Shown here piece by piece: positions 23,162 through 33,975 of a stretch of 64,000 bases of DNA; positions within the stretch are counted from its first letter, which is position 1, and every line of letters starts with the position of its first letter. Source of the DNA: Falciphora oryzae. Lineage: Eukaryota > Ascomycota > Sordariomycetes > Magnaporthales > Magnaporthaceae. The notes under the pieces were generated by a model. The model did no database searches and was not told where the DNA came from. It saw only the letters and a list, made by a program, of their open reading frames with translations. The stretch lies in contig JNVV01000077.1 of the NCBI GenBank assembly GCA_000733355.1, positions 48,170 to 112,169 on the forward strand. The letters run 5' to 3'. The position numbers and the translations under genes are program-made.

Positions 23162-24013
23162 ATGCACTTCTCCACCCACTCCGCTGGCTTGGCCGTCCTG
23201 GCCGCCGCCCTGGCCACCCAGGTCGCCGCCCTACCGCTGGCGCAGGACCACTCCGTCGCCGCCCTCGCCGCCCGGGACCCGCTCCACGTCGCCCACGCCG
23301 CCGAGCTCCAAGCCCGTGCCCCCGTCGGGAAGCCCCGGCTGTGCAGGAAACGCCCTTGTCCCACTTCCAAGCGCGACGTCGCCGCTGAGGAGGAGGCCGA
23401 GGAGCCGGCCGTGGAGAAGCGTGCCGAAGAGGAGGCGGCTGATGAAGCTCCCCTTCCCCTCGATGGAGAGGCTGACGAGGCCGCTCAGCTCGAAACACGG
23501 GTCCCCAAGATCAGGCCCGGTGCTGGCGAGGGCAAGTCCAGGAAGTGCCTCGGCGGCAGCTCCTGCCCCAACACGAAGCGCGATGCCACCAACGAGCGCG
23601 CCGACGAGGCCGCCCAGCTCCAGACCCGGGCTCCCCCCGGGAAATCCACCACCACCACGGGCTCGCCTTCGATGTCCTGGGGTCCTGGCACCACCTTCAA
23701 GCGCGACGTCGCCGACGAGGCCCCCATGTTTGACGAGGCTGCCTTTGACGAGGGCGCCGACGAGGCCCCCATGTTCGACGAGGAGGCTGACGAGGCCCCC
23801 ATGTTTGACGAGGCTGCCTTTGACGAGGGCGCCGACGAGTCCCCCGCCATGGAGAAGCGAGCCGAGGAGGAGGAAGCCGACGAGGCTGCTTTCGAGGAAG
23901 CGGCCGGCGAGTCCGCCGTGCTCGAGACTCGTCAGCCGAGGGTTGCAAGCCCCCGTCGTCGCCCTGATGTGGGGCGTCTCGCCGTCTGCGGCAGGGGCTA
24001 CGGTTCTTGCTAG
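23162..24013 (+). CDS. Secreted multi-core peptide precursor with Kex2-type sites
   Basis: Intronless, 283 residues. A signal peptide (1-23) is followed by four alternating modules. Acidic spacers rich in Asp, Glu and Ala end in A-x-L-[EQ]-[TA]-R (AELQAR 47-52, AQLETR 108-113, AQLQTR 151-156, AVLETR 252-257). Each is followed by a basic core starting x-Pro (AP, VP, AP, QP). Cores are about 53-69, 114-138, 157-179 and 258-283; the first three end at KR (70-71, 139-140, 180-181) and the last at the C-terminal Cys. Cores 1, 2 and 4 hold two Cys (CRKRPC, CLGGSSC, CGRGYGSC); core 3 has none. Further KR pairs sit in spacers (86-87, 232-233). The third spacer contains near-perfect DEAPMFDEAAFDEGA repeats. 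The layout matches Kex2-processed fungal precursors (alpha-pheromone type, KEPs, dikaritin RiPPs). Product and function unknown. Confidence 0.75.
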   Translation: MHFSTHSAGLAVLAAALATQVAALPLAQDHSVAALAARDPLHVAHAAELQARAPVGKPRLCRKRPCPTSKRDVAAEEEAEEPAVEKRAEEEAADEAPLPLDGEADEAAQLETRVPKIRPGAGEGKSRKCLGGSSCPNTKRDATNERADEAAQLQTRAPPGKSTTTTGSPSMSWGPGTTFKRDVADEAPMFDEAAFDEGADEAPMFDEEADEAPMFDEAAFDEGADESPAMEKRAEEEEADEAAFEEAAGESAVLETRQPRVASPRRRPDVGRLAVCGRGYGSC

Positions 24014-24638
24014 TTGGCTACACTCTAGCCTTCTGTCTAGGTACCCCCTAAACGTATGGAGGGGTTGGGGATGTGCATTTTGTTACTCGAGCGATGGGTT
24101 ATCATTTTAGGTTAGCGTGGAATTTGTTTGAAAATTTACCTGGTTTTCCAGTTGAGAATATCTCCGCGTCTGTCACATTCGCGTTACGTTCTTTGCCCAC
24201 GTTTTGGAGAAATGATGGGCGCGGAATTTCACCTAGTAGCCGGCATGTAGTTGGGCCAATTCGGAGGTTAGGTGCCTAGGTATATCGCGCCAGGCGTCAA
24301 ACCCTCAGGATGACGCATCAGACAGCATTTCCGGTGTCCTGCGGCCTTGGTTTTCCCAACTCTCCCCGACGGCAGAGTTCCGGGAACATGTGGTCGCCTC
24401 TTTTGCGCCCCCCGGCACGGCGGCGATGGGCTGTGCCAACCTTGGTCGAGCCTGAACTCTGTTCGGCGCGCAGAGCAGGTCTCGACAGACAGAGTTCTTG
24501 ATACGGTCCTTGGCTCCCTGTGCTCATCCATTTTTCTTTGCGCCTTTCCCCCAGCAGGCTCCTGCGTCACTGGTATGCCTTGCCCTTGCCGACTTTACTA
24601 CTTAAAAAAGCACCGAGCCTCTGTAGAGCCAGGTATCC
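24014..24638. other. Convergent intergenic region
   Basis: Between the 3' ends of the peptide precursor (plus) and the flavin monooxygenase (minus). The first part (24020-24240) is AT-richer and probably 3' UTR. No RiPP-type UstY or tyrosinase gene is seen here. Confidence 0.45.
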
Positions 24639-25940
24639 TCAGACGAGAACATCCGCGTCGTGCCCAAAGAGCCACGCCTTGCGCCCCTCGTCCCCCCAAA
24701 ACACAGGACTCGCGACGCCCTCCTCGCCGCGCATGGCCTCGTCCCGCGCCTCCTGCTCCGCCCCGTCGTCCGCGTGCAGGACCCCCTGCTGCTCGCGCGT
24801 CCGCTCCTGCGCCAGGCCGGCCCGGGGCGCCCGCGCCGCCTCGTACCGCGCCAGCGCGCCGGGCAGCCACGCCGCCGCGGTGGGAGCAGGAGAGTCGGCA
24901 TTGGCCACAGCAGCAGCAGTCCTCGCCTCGGCGAGACACCGCCGCAGCGCCGCGGCGTCCTCGAAGCACTGCGCGGCCGCCTGGCCCAGGTGCGGCAGCA
25001 ACGGGTGGGCGCAGTCGCCGAGCAGCGCGGCGCGGCCCGCGCCGTGGACCCAGCCGTTCGGCGCGGGGGTGTCGATGAGCTGCCACCGCCGGACGCTGGT
25101 TGCGTGCGCCACCAGCTTGTGCGCGCGGGCGTCCCAGCCGGCGAGCCGCGCGTGCAGCTCGGCCTTGGCGCCGCCGCCGTCCTCGTCCGCTGGTGGCGGT
25201 GGCAGAGGGGTGGCGCAGACGAGCACGTTGTAGAGCTCGCCGCCCCGGATCGGGAAGCCGGTGATGTGCGCCCCCGGCCCGCACCAGGTCGTGACCGAGG
25301 CGGGGTCCTGCAGCAGGCCGGCGAGCTCCGGGTCGCCACGCAGCCGGGCGCCGCGGATGAGGATGCGGTATGCTATAAGGCCCGTGTCGCGGGGACGGTC
25401 GGGCCGCCCGGTCAGGAGCGGGCGGGCTCGGGAGACCCTGCCGTCACAGCACAGCAGCAAGTCGGCGTCGAACACGCCGCCGTCGCGGACCATGGCGGAG
25501 GGCGCGTCGAAGTCGTAGCTGACCACGGGCTTGTTGTGGAGGATGGTGACGCCGGCGCTTGATGCGGCGGCGGCGAGGGCCTCGTGCAGGTCGGCGCGGC
25601 GCACCAGGTAGTAGGGCGCGTCGTCGGGGCTGTCGTTGGCGTTGGAGGGCAGGGTTGCGATGGGACTTCCGTCCTGCCAGCGGAGAAAATCGTAGCGGGT
25701 GCAGGTTGACTTCTTCATGCTGTCCAGGTCGACGCCCCAGCGGAGCAGGAGTCGGCTGGCGTTGGCTGGCAGGTGAATGCCGGCGCCTAGTAGGGCTTCA
25801 TCGGTGAGTGGTGGTTGCGCTTCCAGGACCGTGACGCTGTGCCCGTCTGCTTGCAGCACTAACGCTGCGGCAAGACCGCCAAGGCCACCTCCAGCGATAA
25901 GCACGTTTAATGGCCGGATCTCTTTGGACATTTTTGTCAT
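24639..25940 (-). CDS. FAD-dependent monooxygenase (salicylate hydroxylase-like)
   Basis: Single-exon minus-strand frame of 433 residues from ATG 25940 (an ATG at 25931 is also possible). The N-terminus carries the dinucleotide-binding motif NVLIAGGGLGGLAAALVLQADG, then GAGIHLPANASRLL; the centre has LLLCCDGRVSRARP in the position of the family's DG motif, and the C-terminal FAD/substrate motif is ALLGDCAHPLLPHLGQ. This is the group A flavoprotein hydroxylase family, which uses NAD(P)H and oxygen to hydroxylate aromatic or other small substrates. Cytosolic. It ends about 625 bases from the peptide precursor; a functional link is speculation. The tail beyond residue 390 is acidic and variable. 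Confidence 0.87.
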   Translation of the reverse strand: MTKMSKEIRPLNVLIAGGGLGGLAAALVLQADGHSVTVLEAQPPLTDEALLGAGIHLPANASRLLLRWGVDLDSMKKSTCTRYDFLRWQDGSPIATLPSNANDSPDDAPYYLVRRADLHEALAAAASSAGVTILHNKPVVSYDFDAPSAMVRDGGVFDADLLLCCDGRVSRARPLLTGRPDRPRDTGLIAYRILIRGARLRGDPELAGLLQDPASVTTWCGPGAHITGFPIRGGELYNVLVCATPLPPPPADEDGGGAKAELHARLAGWDARAHKLVAHATSVRRWQLIDTPAPNGWVHGAGRAALLGDCAHPLLPHLGQAAAQCFEDAAALRRCLAEARTAAAVANADSPAPTAAAWLPGALARYEAARAPRAGLAQERTREQQGVLHADDGAEQEARDEAMRGEEGVASPVFWGDEGRKAWLFGHDADVLV

Positions 25941-26550
25941 TTAACACAGCCGCGGTGATGGATTTATCTACCACAGAACCCCGATTGAGACTGGGCCAGG
26001 AGACCTGTGATGCACGTTTCCCCGCACTCATTGTGGCATGATGTGGGGGGTGTTGTACGTTGGCAGTTCATCAGAGACCAGCAGATACCTACATCTCCTG
26101 TACTGGCGTTACAAGGAGGGAGAATAACATCACAGGAAGGCGGAATGATGCCGTAGAAAACCATCCGAATTCGACGTCTAACGTGGTATAATATACAAAA
26201 AATACAAAAAGAAAAAATGCTCAACTCCGCAGTACGCGGCCCATAACACGGCCGAATGCCACAGAGAGCTCCAAGCAGCCTCTATAGTCTATAGACATAA
26301 GTCCCAAAATCATACAAATCCCGCGCCGACGCATGCAATGCAAATGCAGCCTGGCGACAAACAAGTGGTAACGACAGGATCCACCGGAAACGATGGGCGA
26401 ACAAACGAGTGACCTGGCACAAGAAGAGAAGAGTTGGCAATTAAATGCCACCTTTCGCGGCCATGCGCTGATTATTGTTGGCAACTGGGGAGACAAGAGA
26501 TCGCCGATCCCCGGTTGCTAGAGCGGTTCGAGTGCGCACGCGCACCTTAC
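25941..26550. other. Intergenic, no gene seen
   Basis: Holds the promoter of the flavin monooxygenase (minus, start 25940) and the 3' flank of the secreted DUF7029 gene. An A-rich tract near 26195-26218 may be part of the latter's 3' region. Confidence 0.4.
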
Positions 26551-27978
26551 TTAAAAGGCGGCGATCTCGAGGTGCTCGCGCTTGCCCTTGGGGGCGAATG
26601 TCCAGCAGGCCGACTTGAAGATGGGGAGCTGGTTCTTGAACAGGTCGGCCGTGGCGAAGGTGCCGATGGAGGCGACGACGCTGGTGTCCAGAGTGGAGGC
26701 GAACCAGGCGCCGTTGGGGCACGAGTTGACGTCGGACGGGGCGACGAACTTGACGTCGGTGATCTTGGAGGTAAAGGTGACGGCGGCCTCGGCCTGGAAG
26801 GTGTTGACCATGGTGGACTTGGCCTCGATCTTGCCGGTGAGGTCGACCTTGCCGCCGAAGGCCTTGACTCCCAGACCGACCATGGCAGAGACGTAAGGGT
26901 TCATCTGGAAGGTGGCCTTGACATCCACCTCGTTGTTGACCGAGGCGACGGGCTTCCAGTTCTTGGCCTCGTTCTTCTTGCTGTCGAGGAAGTCGATGTG
27001 GACGGTGGAGCCCTTGAACTCGGTGTGGACGCCAGTCTTGAGGACGACGCTGCCCTTGACGCCGATCTCAGCACCCAGACCGAACTCCAGCATCGGGCCG
27101 ACGTCGAGGATGCCGGGGATGCTGAAGGCCGAGACAGTCTGGGAGACGGGCTTGACGTCGAACTTGACGAGATCCTTGCCGGACTTGACCGAGGTGGTCA
27201 GGTTCAGGTCGAAGACGGAGTCGTAGGCCAGATCGATCGACATGGAGGTCAGCTTGAACTTGAGGAAGTTGAACTTGAGGCCGCCGGAAATCTTGATGTC
27301 TCCAGTGTACTTGGCGACGTCGGCGTCCATGCTGAAGGGGCCCGACTTGACGATGTTCTTGCCCGAGAGGTCAGCATTCAGCTTCATGTCGAGACCGCGC
27401 TTGGCCTTGCCGGCGCCGGCGGTGGTGAAAGTGATGTCGGCATCGCTCAGCTGGTCGACAAGGCTGGACTGCTTGGCGGTGAAGACGCCGGTCTTGGCCT
27501 TGTCGTCGAACTTGACGGCGGAGACGAGGTAGACACCGCGCTCGCCGGCCTTGGCGCAGCCGCCCTCGTCGGTGGTGAGCAGGAGGAGGTCCTTGGTGGG
27601 CCACGCCTTGGCGGCGGTGAAGTCGGCGTCCTTGGTGAAGGGGACGGTGACCTCGGTGGCGGTGCACTTGACGCCCGAGGTGACGTCCTCGAGCACGATC
27701 GAGGGCAGCTTCATGTTGCCGCCGACGGTGGCCTGGTCGGCCGCGACCTCGATGGGGAGCGGCTTGCCCGGGAGGGGCGAGTTCAGCGGCGGGGCGGGCG
27801 CGTACTTGAGCGAGATGGCCTTGGCCGGGGTCAGGCGGGTGGCGGGCACCTGCCTCTTGACGACAGGGTGCCAGATGGCGGCGTCGGCCGGCAGGGGCGC
27901 GGACCTGGGCTGGGGCATGACGGCCGCAAGGCCGGTGGCGGCCTGGGCCACCAGGAGAGTCGAGAGCGAGAAGTGCAT
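26551..27978 (-). CDS. Secreted DUF7029/DUF7223 protein
   Basis: Intronless, 475 residues, ATG 27978. A signal peptide (MHFSLSTLLVAQAATGLAAV) is followed by a KR site at about 41-42. The first half has DUF7029-type features (ISLKYAP, IVLEDVTSGVKCTATEVTV, KDLLLLTTDEGGC, RGVYLVSAV). The second half is the beta-rich DUF7223-like region (LKFNFLKFKLTSMSIDLAYD, FSIPGILDVGPMLEFGLG). Only a few Cys. Fungal members are secreted or wall-associated with no assigned function. A TATATAA element lies about 225 bases upstream, and coding bases are strongly GC3-biased, suggesting good expression. The long plus-strand frame across it (26434-27993) is a mirror of this bias. Confidence 0.8.
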   Translation of the reverse strand: MHFSLSTLLVAQAATGLAAVMPQPRSAPLPADAAIWHPVVKRQVPATRLTPAKAISLKYAPAPPLNSPLPGKPLPIEVAADQATVGGNMKLPSIVLEDVTSGVKCTATEVTVPFTKDADFTAAKAWPTKDLLLLTTDEGGCAKAGERGVYLVSAVKFDDKAKTGVFTAKQSSLVDQLSDADITFTTAGAGKAKRGLDMKLNADLSGKNIVKSGPFSMDADVAKYTGDIKISGGLKFNFLKFKLTSMSIDLAYDSVFDLNLTTSVKSGKDLVKFDVKPVSQTVSAFSIPGILDVGPMLEFGLGAEIGVKGSVVLKTGVHTEFKGSTVHIDFLDSKKNEAKNWKPVASVNNEVDVKATFQMNPYVSAMVGLGVKAFGGKVDLTGKIEAKSTMVNTFQAEAAVTFTSKITDVKFVAPSDVNSCPNGAWFASTLDTSVVASIGTFATADLFKNQLPIFKSACWTFAPKGKREHLEIAAF

Positions 27979-28202
27979 TGTAGCGGTTGTTGAGCCGGAA
28001 ATGAAAGAATGAGAAGGGACTTGAGGACTGCAAAGAGCGCAAAAGACCTAAGGAAAGAAAGACGTGAGAAAGTCCCAAAGGGGGAAAGAAGGGAAGCTCG
28101 AAAAGAGGAGCAACGAAAGGAAACAATGAGAGGATGGTATCGAAATGAACCGATGGGGAGGAAAGGAATCCAACCAGCAGAGAGGGCGCAGGACTCCCGC
28201 CG

Positions 28203-28209
28203 TTATATA
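28203..28209 (-). promoter_or_regulatory. TATA box of the DUF7029 gene
   Basis: Minus-strand TATATAA, about 225 bases upstream of ATG 27978, with an A/G-rich plus strand (CT-rich leader on the minus strand) between. Confidence 0.5.
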
Positions 28210-30371
28210 CACATCTCTGGCGCCGTGACCCCATCGCCGCGGTGGCGGCTGAGGACCCGCAACCGCCGAGTGCCATGAGCTCTGCCCGGCGCACTCCTGA
28301 GAGGGTCACAGCTTGGCGTTCTGCTCTGCCTAGCGCATCTCCGGGCCCGCCGCAGCCTCAGCCTACGCGAGAAGCAGCGCACATGCATGCTCCTGGAAGC
28401 CGGACGACCCGACTGTCTGGGCTCCGCAGGGCATCCACCGAGCCCACCGTCTCCCCAGCAGGGGACTCGCCCGTTTATTCTCGAGGCGGCATGCCATTGG
28501 TGTGCCTGGCTCGGCGTCCCGCCCAGCCCTGTCAGCCTGTCAGGTACCGAGTCAGAATCCTGAGAGACAAGCTGCAGCTCAAGTCTTGTCGTCGCCCAGC
28601 TCCGCACTCTTGTCGTGGGCCCCTGGGTTTCAAGCACAGGCGACTGACAGGCCGGGTCACCTTGGCGAATAAGCATGATTCCTAGGTTATCTCGCCGCTG
28701 CCATGAACTGCGCCCTTTCGTTTTTTTCGACCCGCCGCATTAGCAAGACAGCCGCTGGCAATTAAACAAGCTCAGAGTGACGCCATCTGGCCGCCCGTGG
28801 AAAGATAAAAAAAGAAACAGCTGAATCCATGCCGAGCCCCAACCCCTTTTATGTGAGGAGAACCGCCTCCAAAATCCGGGGCTTGCATACCTTGATCAAC
28901 TAGCCACCGCGAAGCCGAGCACAGCACTCTTTGGAGCCGTCACGAAATATCACAAGCCACGGACAAAATGATAGCTCAATAACCGGTACATCTTCGGCGG
29001 GACTCGAAGGGGTCCAATGCTTGGGGATCCAAATGGACCTCAGGAGGATAGCGAGATGGGAGCGTTGCAGACGGGAGCCCTGTGTGATTGGAGGTGGGGT
29101 AGGAGTTCTTGGTTGCCGCCGCAAAGCTCCAGTCGTGAGGTTCCATGACGGCTGCTGTATCCGACCTGTCGAGATGGACATTTCGTTCCGCAGGCCTCGC
29201 GCCCCCAACCCCCAAATAACCGACTTCGAAAGTTAGCCGGCCAATCCGCATGGCGCAGTGGTGAAGCTCGTGATCTCGTCTGGCCCTGGCTGGAGGGGTG
29301 CCCACGGACGCAAGACGCCCGACGTCGTGGGCGAGTAACGCGATAGGTAGGATCAATAACGGTCGAAGCAGTTCCGACGGCTCTGTGCGTTGGGTGACCC
29401 CAATGCCTTTGGTATTCTCCGAGCGCAGAGCCGCATCGTAAGAATATGGTTATTCACCGATCGCCACGGGCCAGGTCCATGTCGCCAGGGGGCCCCAATG
29501 GTTCGGGTCGCACTCTGCTGTCAAGCTTGATGGGTGGTGAGTGGCGTCAAGACCCACCACGACAGGCGGCAATTTGGTGGGGATTTTGGGCCGGCAACCC
29601 CCGTGCTGGACAACACCGACACCTCGCTTGTTTTGCATTGGCCCAGCATTGAAATCCACCCGCGCAGCTGGACCCTGCGGGCGCGGCAAATTCCACCGCC
29701 TCCAAGTCGATGAATTTTTGCTCGGGCACGTGCGACGAGAAGGAAAAGCTTTGTGGTGCCATCGAGCTAAGATACCGTCCCTTCTTCTCCTGGGCGTGGC
29801 AAAAAGCCAAGAAGGGGGGAGTAAGCGGTTAGAGCGACGCTTCAGACAGAGTGGGGTCGAAAGACCTCCACAGCGCGCGTATGCTTATGAGTGCCGACCA
29901 GTTGGTAGTCACATGATAGTCACGTGGAATCCCCTGTTATCGGCGAGCATGGGGGCCACACGCTATTGAAACCCTCATTGCCCCAATTCCTTCCTCTATC
30001 CTTTCCTCTGTCCCGCCTTGCGTTAGCACCTGGATCACTGCACCGCGCAAAATTTGTTTGGGTTCACGTTGTCATCGCTAAAAATGGACGAAAAGGAGCA
30101 TAAAAACAAAAGCCGGTGTTTTTCCTTGAAATACTAGTCCGCACGGCGCTCCCTACGAGGTTGGGTTAATGAAGAACGAACCGCCTGTATCCGACAGAAC
30201 CCTTGTGGCGGCAAATCCCTCCCTCTCCTATTCGTACACCAGACCATCACAACCTAACCAGATTCTTCACTCGAGGCGAATAAAGCACTGCGTATCGAAC
30301 ATGAGCTCCCGGGCATCCTCGTATCTGACTCTGCCGACGTCACGGAGCGATGGGAGGACTTGAGCTAGGTG
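28210..30371. other. Long intergenic region, no gene seen
   Basis: About 2.2 kb with no recognisable protein. A tRNA-like A-box (TGGCGCAGTGG near 29252) was examined and not supported by a B-box. Contains the remote promoter of the DUF7029 gene. Confidence 0.4.
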
Positions 30372-31294
30372 CTAACAGCCCTTCGACCCGGGCACCGCCC
30401 TCTCCATCATGCCGCCAAAGACGTGGGACGTGAACGCGATCGGGATCGGACCGGCCGGGACGGCCCGCAAAACATTGCTGCAGGTACGGATGGCCTGTAG
30501 TTAGCGGGGGAAAACGGTGCAAAAACGGAGACGGGAGACAAAAGACACAGGCGCATACACCCATTGGGGGGTCAATGCAAAAAAAAAAAAGGGAAATAAA
30601 CACACATCTGGAACCACTCCTGCATGACCTTGGAGTTGAACATGATGTAGACCTCGGGGTCCGTGACGCCGGGGTCCGCGTTGACGACCACATCAAAGAA
30701 TGTCCGGTGCATCTCGACCCCATCGTCGACCGGGTCGGGGATCTGGGCGTAGAGCGGGCCTAGGACGAGCGCCTGCCTCGGGAGCCGGGGCGCCTCCGTT
30801 ACCGGCGTGCCGCCTGGCGCGCGGCGGGGCTCCAGCGGGGCCGCGGATCCGTCGCCGTCGCCATCGCGGCTAGGGTCGAAGTGGTAGTCAGGGTCGACCT
30901 CGAAGCGGCCGTGGATCCACGGCTGCGGGTCGCGGGCCGGGTCCATCGGCTCCGACGCCGGGAAGAAGGGCATGCTGGTCGTGCCGAAAAACACAAAATA
31001 CTGGACCCCGTCGGGGTCGGGGTTCGAGAACAGCTCCATCGCCGCTGGGCCGCCGTGATTCCTGGGGCCACGCAGGTAGTCCCGGTCCTCGTCGCTGCAG
31101 ATGTCGATGTCGCGGATACGCAGATGGAAGTTCCTCTCCGAGGCCGGCATGGCGTCGAGCTCGGCATCTCGCGAGGAGCAGTCCGAGCCGGCGCCGTCCT
31201 GCTCGGGGTCCGTGGAGGAGGCACGGACGGCGAGGTGGAATGTCGGCCCTGAGCTGGAAGACTCGGTGCTCGAGAAGCCCGGGCTTGAGGACAT
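30372..31294 (-). CDS. Orphan protein, unknown function
   Basis: Two exons on the minus strand, 31294-30606 and 30477-30372, give 264 residues; the donor is GTGTGT after QEWFQ and the acceptor CTGCAG restores NVLRAVPAGPIPIAFTSHVFGG. The upstream frame extension starts at TTG, so ATG 31294 (MSSSPGFSSTESSSSG) is preferred. The protein is acidic with a Ser-rich N-terminus, an Asp-rich middle (DPDYHFDPSRDGDGDG) and mixed charged segments; no signal peptide or membrane helix. I do not recognise a family. The poly-A run at 30579-30590 lies in the intron. Confidence 0.6.
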
Positions 31295-33468
31295 GGCGAT
31301 CAGACGCTGGGCCGTCCGAAGACTGAGGCGGGCCGATAGATGCCAGGGGCTATTTGAGAATACCAATGTCGGCTTTGGAGTATGACTGGACGTGATTATG
31401 TGTCGAGGCTAGGATGCCAAAGGCCAAAACAGTTGGCAGATGCACGTTGGCCAAAGAAGAGTTGTTGAGAATGCGGGTGCTGGGAATCCTCTAGGTTCTG
31501 CACTCTACATTAGTTGATTTCTGCCTTTATTCTCGCATCAGCGCCATTGGCGCCTGCCCTTTTGTGTGGAGGACCGCTCCCTAGAGTTGAGTCGCACGTG
31601 TGTCTGCATGGAGCTTTCTTTCCGAAACCCATATTCTCAGCTTGTGGGATGTTCTGGGGGGAAGAACGGGAAGGATCACCTTGGAACACTATCGGCCCTG
31701 GTCCCTATGACGCAACCTGCCTACCTACTTAGGTATTTATCTCGGCAAACACAGGTTCTCTTGCCACCCTCGGGCCCTGAGGAAGTATCGTTCAACACAG
31801 GCCACATGTGTTTATTGGTTGGTAGACTCTTTCGTTGCATTTTGAGTTGACGTCATCGTCAACTTTTTACAGAGCAAATCTGCCAGGACCAAATCTATTC
31901 AGGCAGAAGAAAAACAGCTGTATTTGTGACAACATCCTCAGTTTGAGCAAATGCTATTTCATTTACTGACGCGGCGAACTGTCTCCAAAGCTTCATCGGT
32001 ATTCCCGTGTCCTGGATAGGACAGGATATAGGACAGGATACGGGAAAGAATCGGGGCAATGAGGGTGCTAATTAGCGTGTGGTCGGAGGTACAGTCTTTT
32101 ACTTGGGCAGCATGTCATACTCCCCTCGAAGGCGCGGAAGGAAACCCAAAGCGATCAGCGAGGAGGGTTTGGGTGAAAATGGGAAGATGGGAGAAAGCTT
32201 AAGATATCATCCGATCTATCCGATCCGGACCGTCGGCGGCGCTAAGGCTCGTTTCTGAGCAATCTTGGACGATCTCCTGAGATGTCAACGGGTGGGTGGG
32301 GCCTGTCTGCCGACTTGGCACTGCGCACCCCCGTCGCGTCCGCCATGGCCGGGGCCGAAGATGCTAGGTTTGTGGCCTGTAAACTCTCTCCTCGCCAGTC
32401 GTGCGATGCTGACACGCGGGAAGAAAATTCTACGAAACATTCATGGAAACCCAGCTGCTTTAAACACAAGTCCTGCGGCCAAATTAGGTGCGTGGGTGCA
32501 AGGGGGTGCCGTGGTTGAGACTCTGTCGCACCGGGTCGCAAAAGAAGGACGCGTGCGTGTCGTGTCGCTTCGCCTCGGCCATCGACCTGGATCAATGATG
32601 GTGGGGTGGGGGCCCCGGGGGTCTGGTTTGACGTCGCGGGCGGGGGCCAGGGATCGCCAGATCGCTGAAACCGAAGGCGGCCGCGGTGACTGGAGGAAGA
32701 AATCGAACGACCCAGGGCCAGCGGGCCCAGGGTCGCGCGCGGGTGCCGTGGACGTCCGGATGGTTTACCGAGAAAAGCGAGAGCAAGCAACGAATTTGCT
32801 GATGAGGCCAGGTGGTTTCGCTCGACAGAGCATGACTCTAACCACATACCTGATGGGTTTTGCGCAGCTCTCCGCTTCATGCTTCACAAGCTTCAAGCTT
32901 CGTGTGAACTTGCTTCCATCCAGACCTCACGAGCGGTTGAAGGTTCGACAGAACAAGAATATCAGGTGCACAGGCGGTGGGAGAATAATACCTACCAGTC
33001 TTCTCGCAAAGTTCCGACCCAGCAAGCATCAACCACGGGAGCAAAAACCGGCGGAGTGTAAAAGTCCCTCAATCAGGCGCAACGGCTACGCATTGGTGGA
33101 GATGGCGGCAGGGTCCAGGACCACAGCAACTCCTAGCGAGCCTGCGCATCACCTGGGGCCGCTGTAACCGTCCGGGGCCAGGGGGCCATTCGCAACCCCG
33201 GTGGTCGTCGTCATGGCCGGATTGGGGGACCTGGGATAAAGAGTTCGAGATCGCCTCGTCTTTGCCTTTGGGTCCGGAATCTCTTCCTCTCCCTCACCTC
33301 ACTTCTGCCCCAACGAACAAGGCCGCTCCTTTCCTTTCCTCTCGTTTTCGGTTCATTCTTCCAGACAGCTGCGCTGTCCCATTTTGTGTTTTCGCTTTTT
33401 ATCATTTTCCTCTCCACATTCATTTTCCCAGAAGTTCGACAAGTACGACTCCCCACCAACCCGCAAAA
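31295..33468. other. Long intergenic region, no supported gene
   Basis: The 300-codon frame at 32265-33167 starts at TTG and is low in coding character, so it is not called. A small inverted and tandem repeat (ataggacaggat twice, flanked by cccgtgtcct and aggatacggg) lies at about 32005-32043. The 200 bases before 33469 are pyrimidine-rich leader of the next gene. Confidence 0.45.
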
Positions 33469-33975
33469 ATGAAGTTCACCCTCCTCGCCGCCCTCGGCCT
33501 CGCCGCCACCGCCGTGTCCGCCGCCCCGCTCGACAGGCGCGCCGTCTTCACGGGCAAGACGTACAACCAGCTGTCCATCAGCGGCGGCAAGGCCGGCAAC
33601 GCCAAGGCCGAGGCGCTCGCCAAGCTGGCCGGCCTGCCCGCGGACCTCAAGGCCGTCGAGAAGGCGGACCTCAACTTCCTCAACTCGGTCAACAAGATCG
33701 CCAACCAGGCCGAGACGGGCGCCTTCAACCCGGCCATCGCGGCGGCCTCGGGCGCCGCAAAGGACGCCCTCGACAACGGCAAGACCAAGAACAAGGTCCT
33801 CAAGCTGACCGCCACCGTCCTCAAGCTCCAGGCCCAGCAGGCGAAGGGCGAGAACGTCGCGGCCAAGCTGGCGCAGGAGCAGAAGAAGCTCGACAACAAC
33901 ATCGCCAAGGACGTCGCTGCCGCGGGCAAGGCGTCGACTGCGCTGCAGTTCACCGCTAGCACGTCCTCAAAATAA
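33469..33975 (+). CDS. Conserved small secreted protein
   Basis: Intronless, 168 residues, ATG 33469 preceded by CGCAAAA. The signal peptide (MKFTLLAALGLAATAVSAAP) is followed by LDRRAV, a likely Kex2-like site. The mature part is Cys-free, Ala/Lys-rich and mostly helical (TYNQLSISGGKAGNAKAEAL, KADLNFLNSVNKIANQAETG, NKVLKLTATVLKLQAQQAKG). From memory, close relatives of this architecture are widespread in Sordariomycetes, including plant pathogens, and are often listed as small secreted proteins of unknown function. The CT-rich leader and strong codon bias suggest high expression. Confidence 0.82.
   Translation: MKFTLLAALGLAATAVSAAPLDRRAVFTGKTYNQLSISGGKAGNAKAEALAKLAGLPADLKAVEKADLNFLNSVNKIANQAETGAFNPAIAAASGAAKDALDNGKTKNKVLKLTATVLKLQAQQAKGENVAAKLAQEQKKLDNNIAKDVAAAGKASTALQFTASTSSK

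Noticed and set aside
23162..25940. A dikaritin-type RiPP cluster made of the precursor and the flavin monooxygenase
   Set aside because: No UstY (DUF3328) oxidase or tyrosinase is present nearby and the monooxygenase is a common salicylate hydroxylase type, so the link is unproven.
26434..27993. 519-codon plus-strand frame rich in Gly, Asp and Val
   Set aside because: It mirrors the strongly GC3-biased secreted DUF7029 gene on the minus strand.
29240..29320. Possible tRNA with A-box TGGCGCAGTGG
   Set aside because: No GGTTCGA-type B-box or cloverleaf stems follow at the right distance.
32265..33167. 300-codon plus-strand frame
   Set aside because: It starts at TTG, has basic low-complexity content, overlaps an equally long minus-strand frame and shows no family motif.
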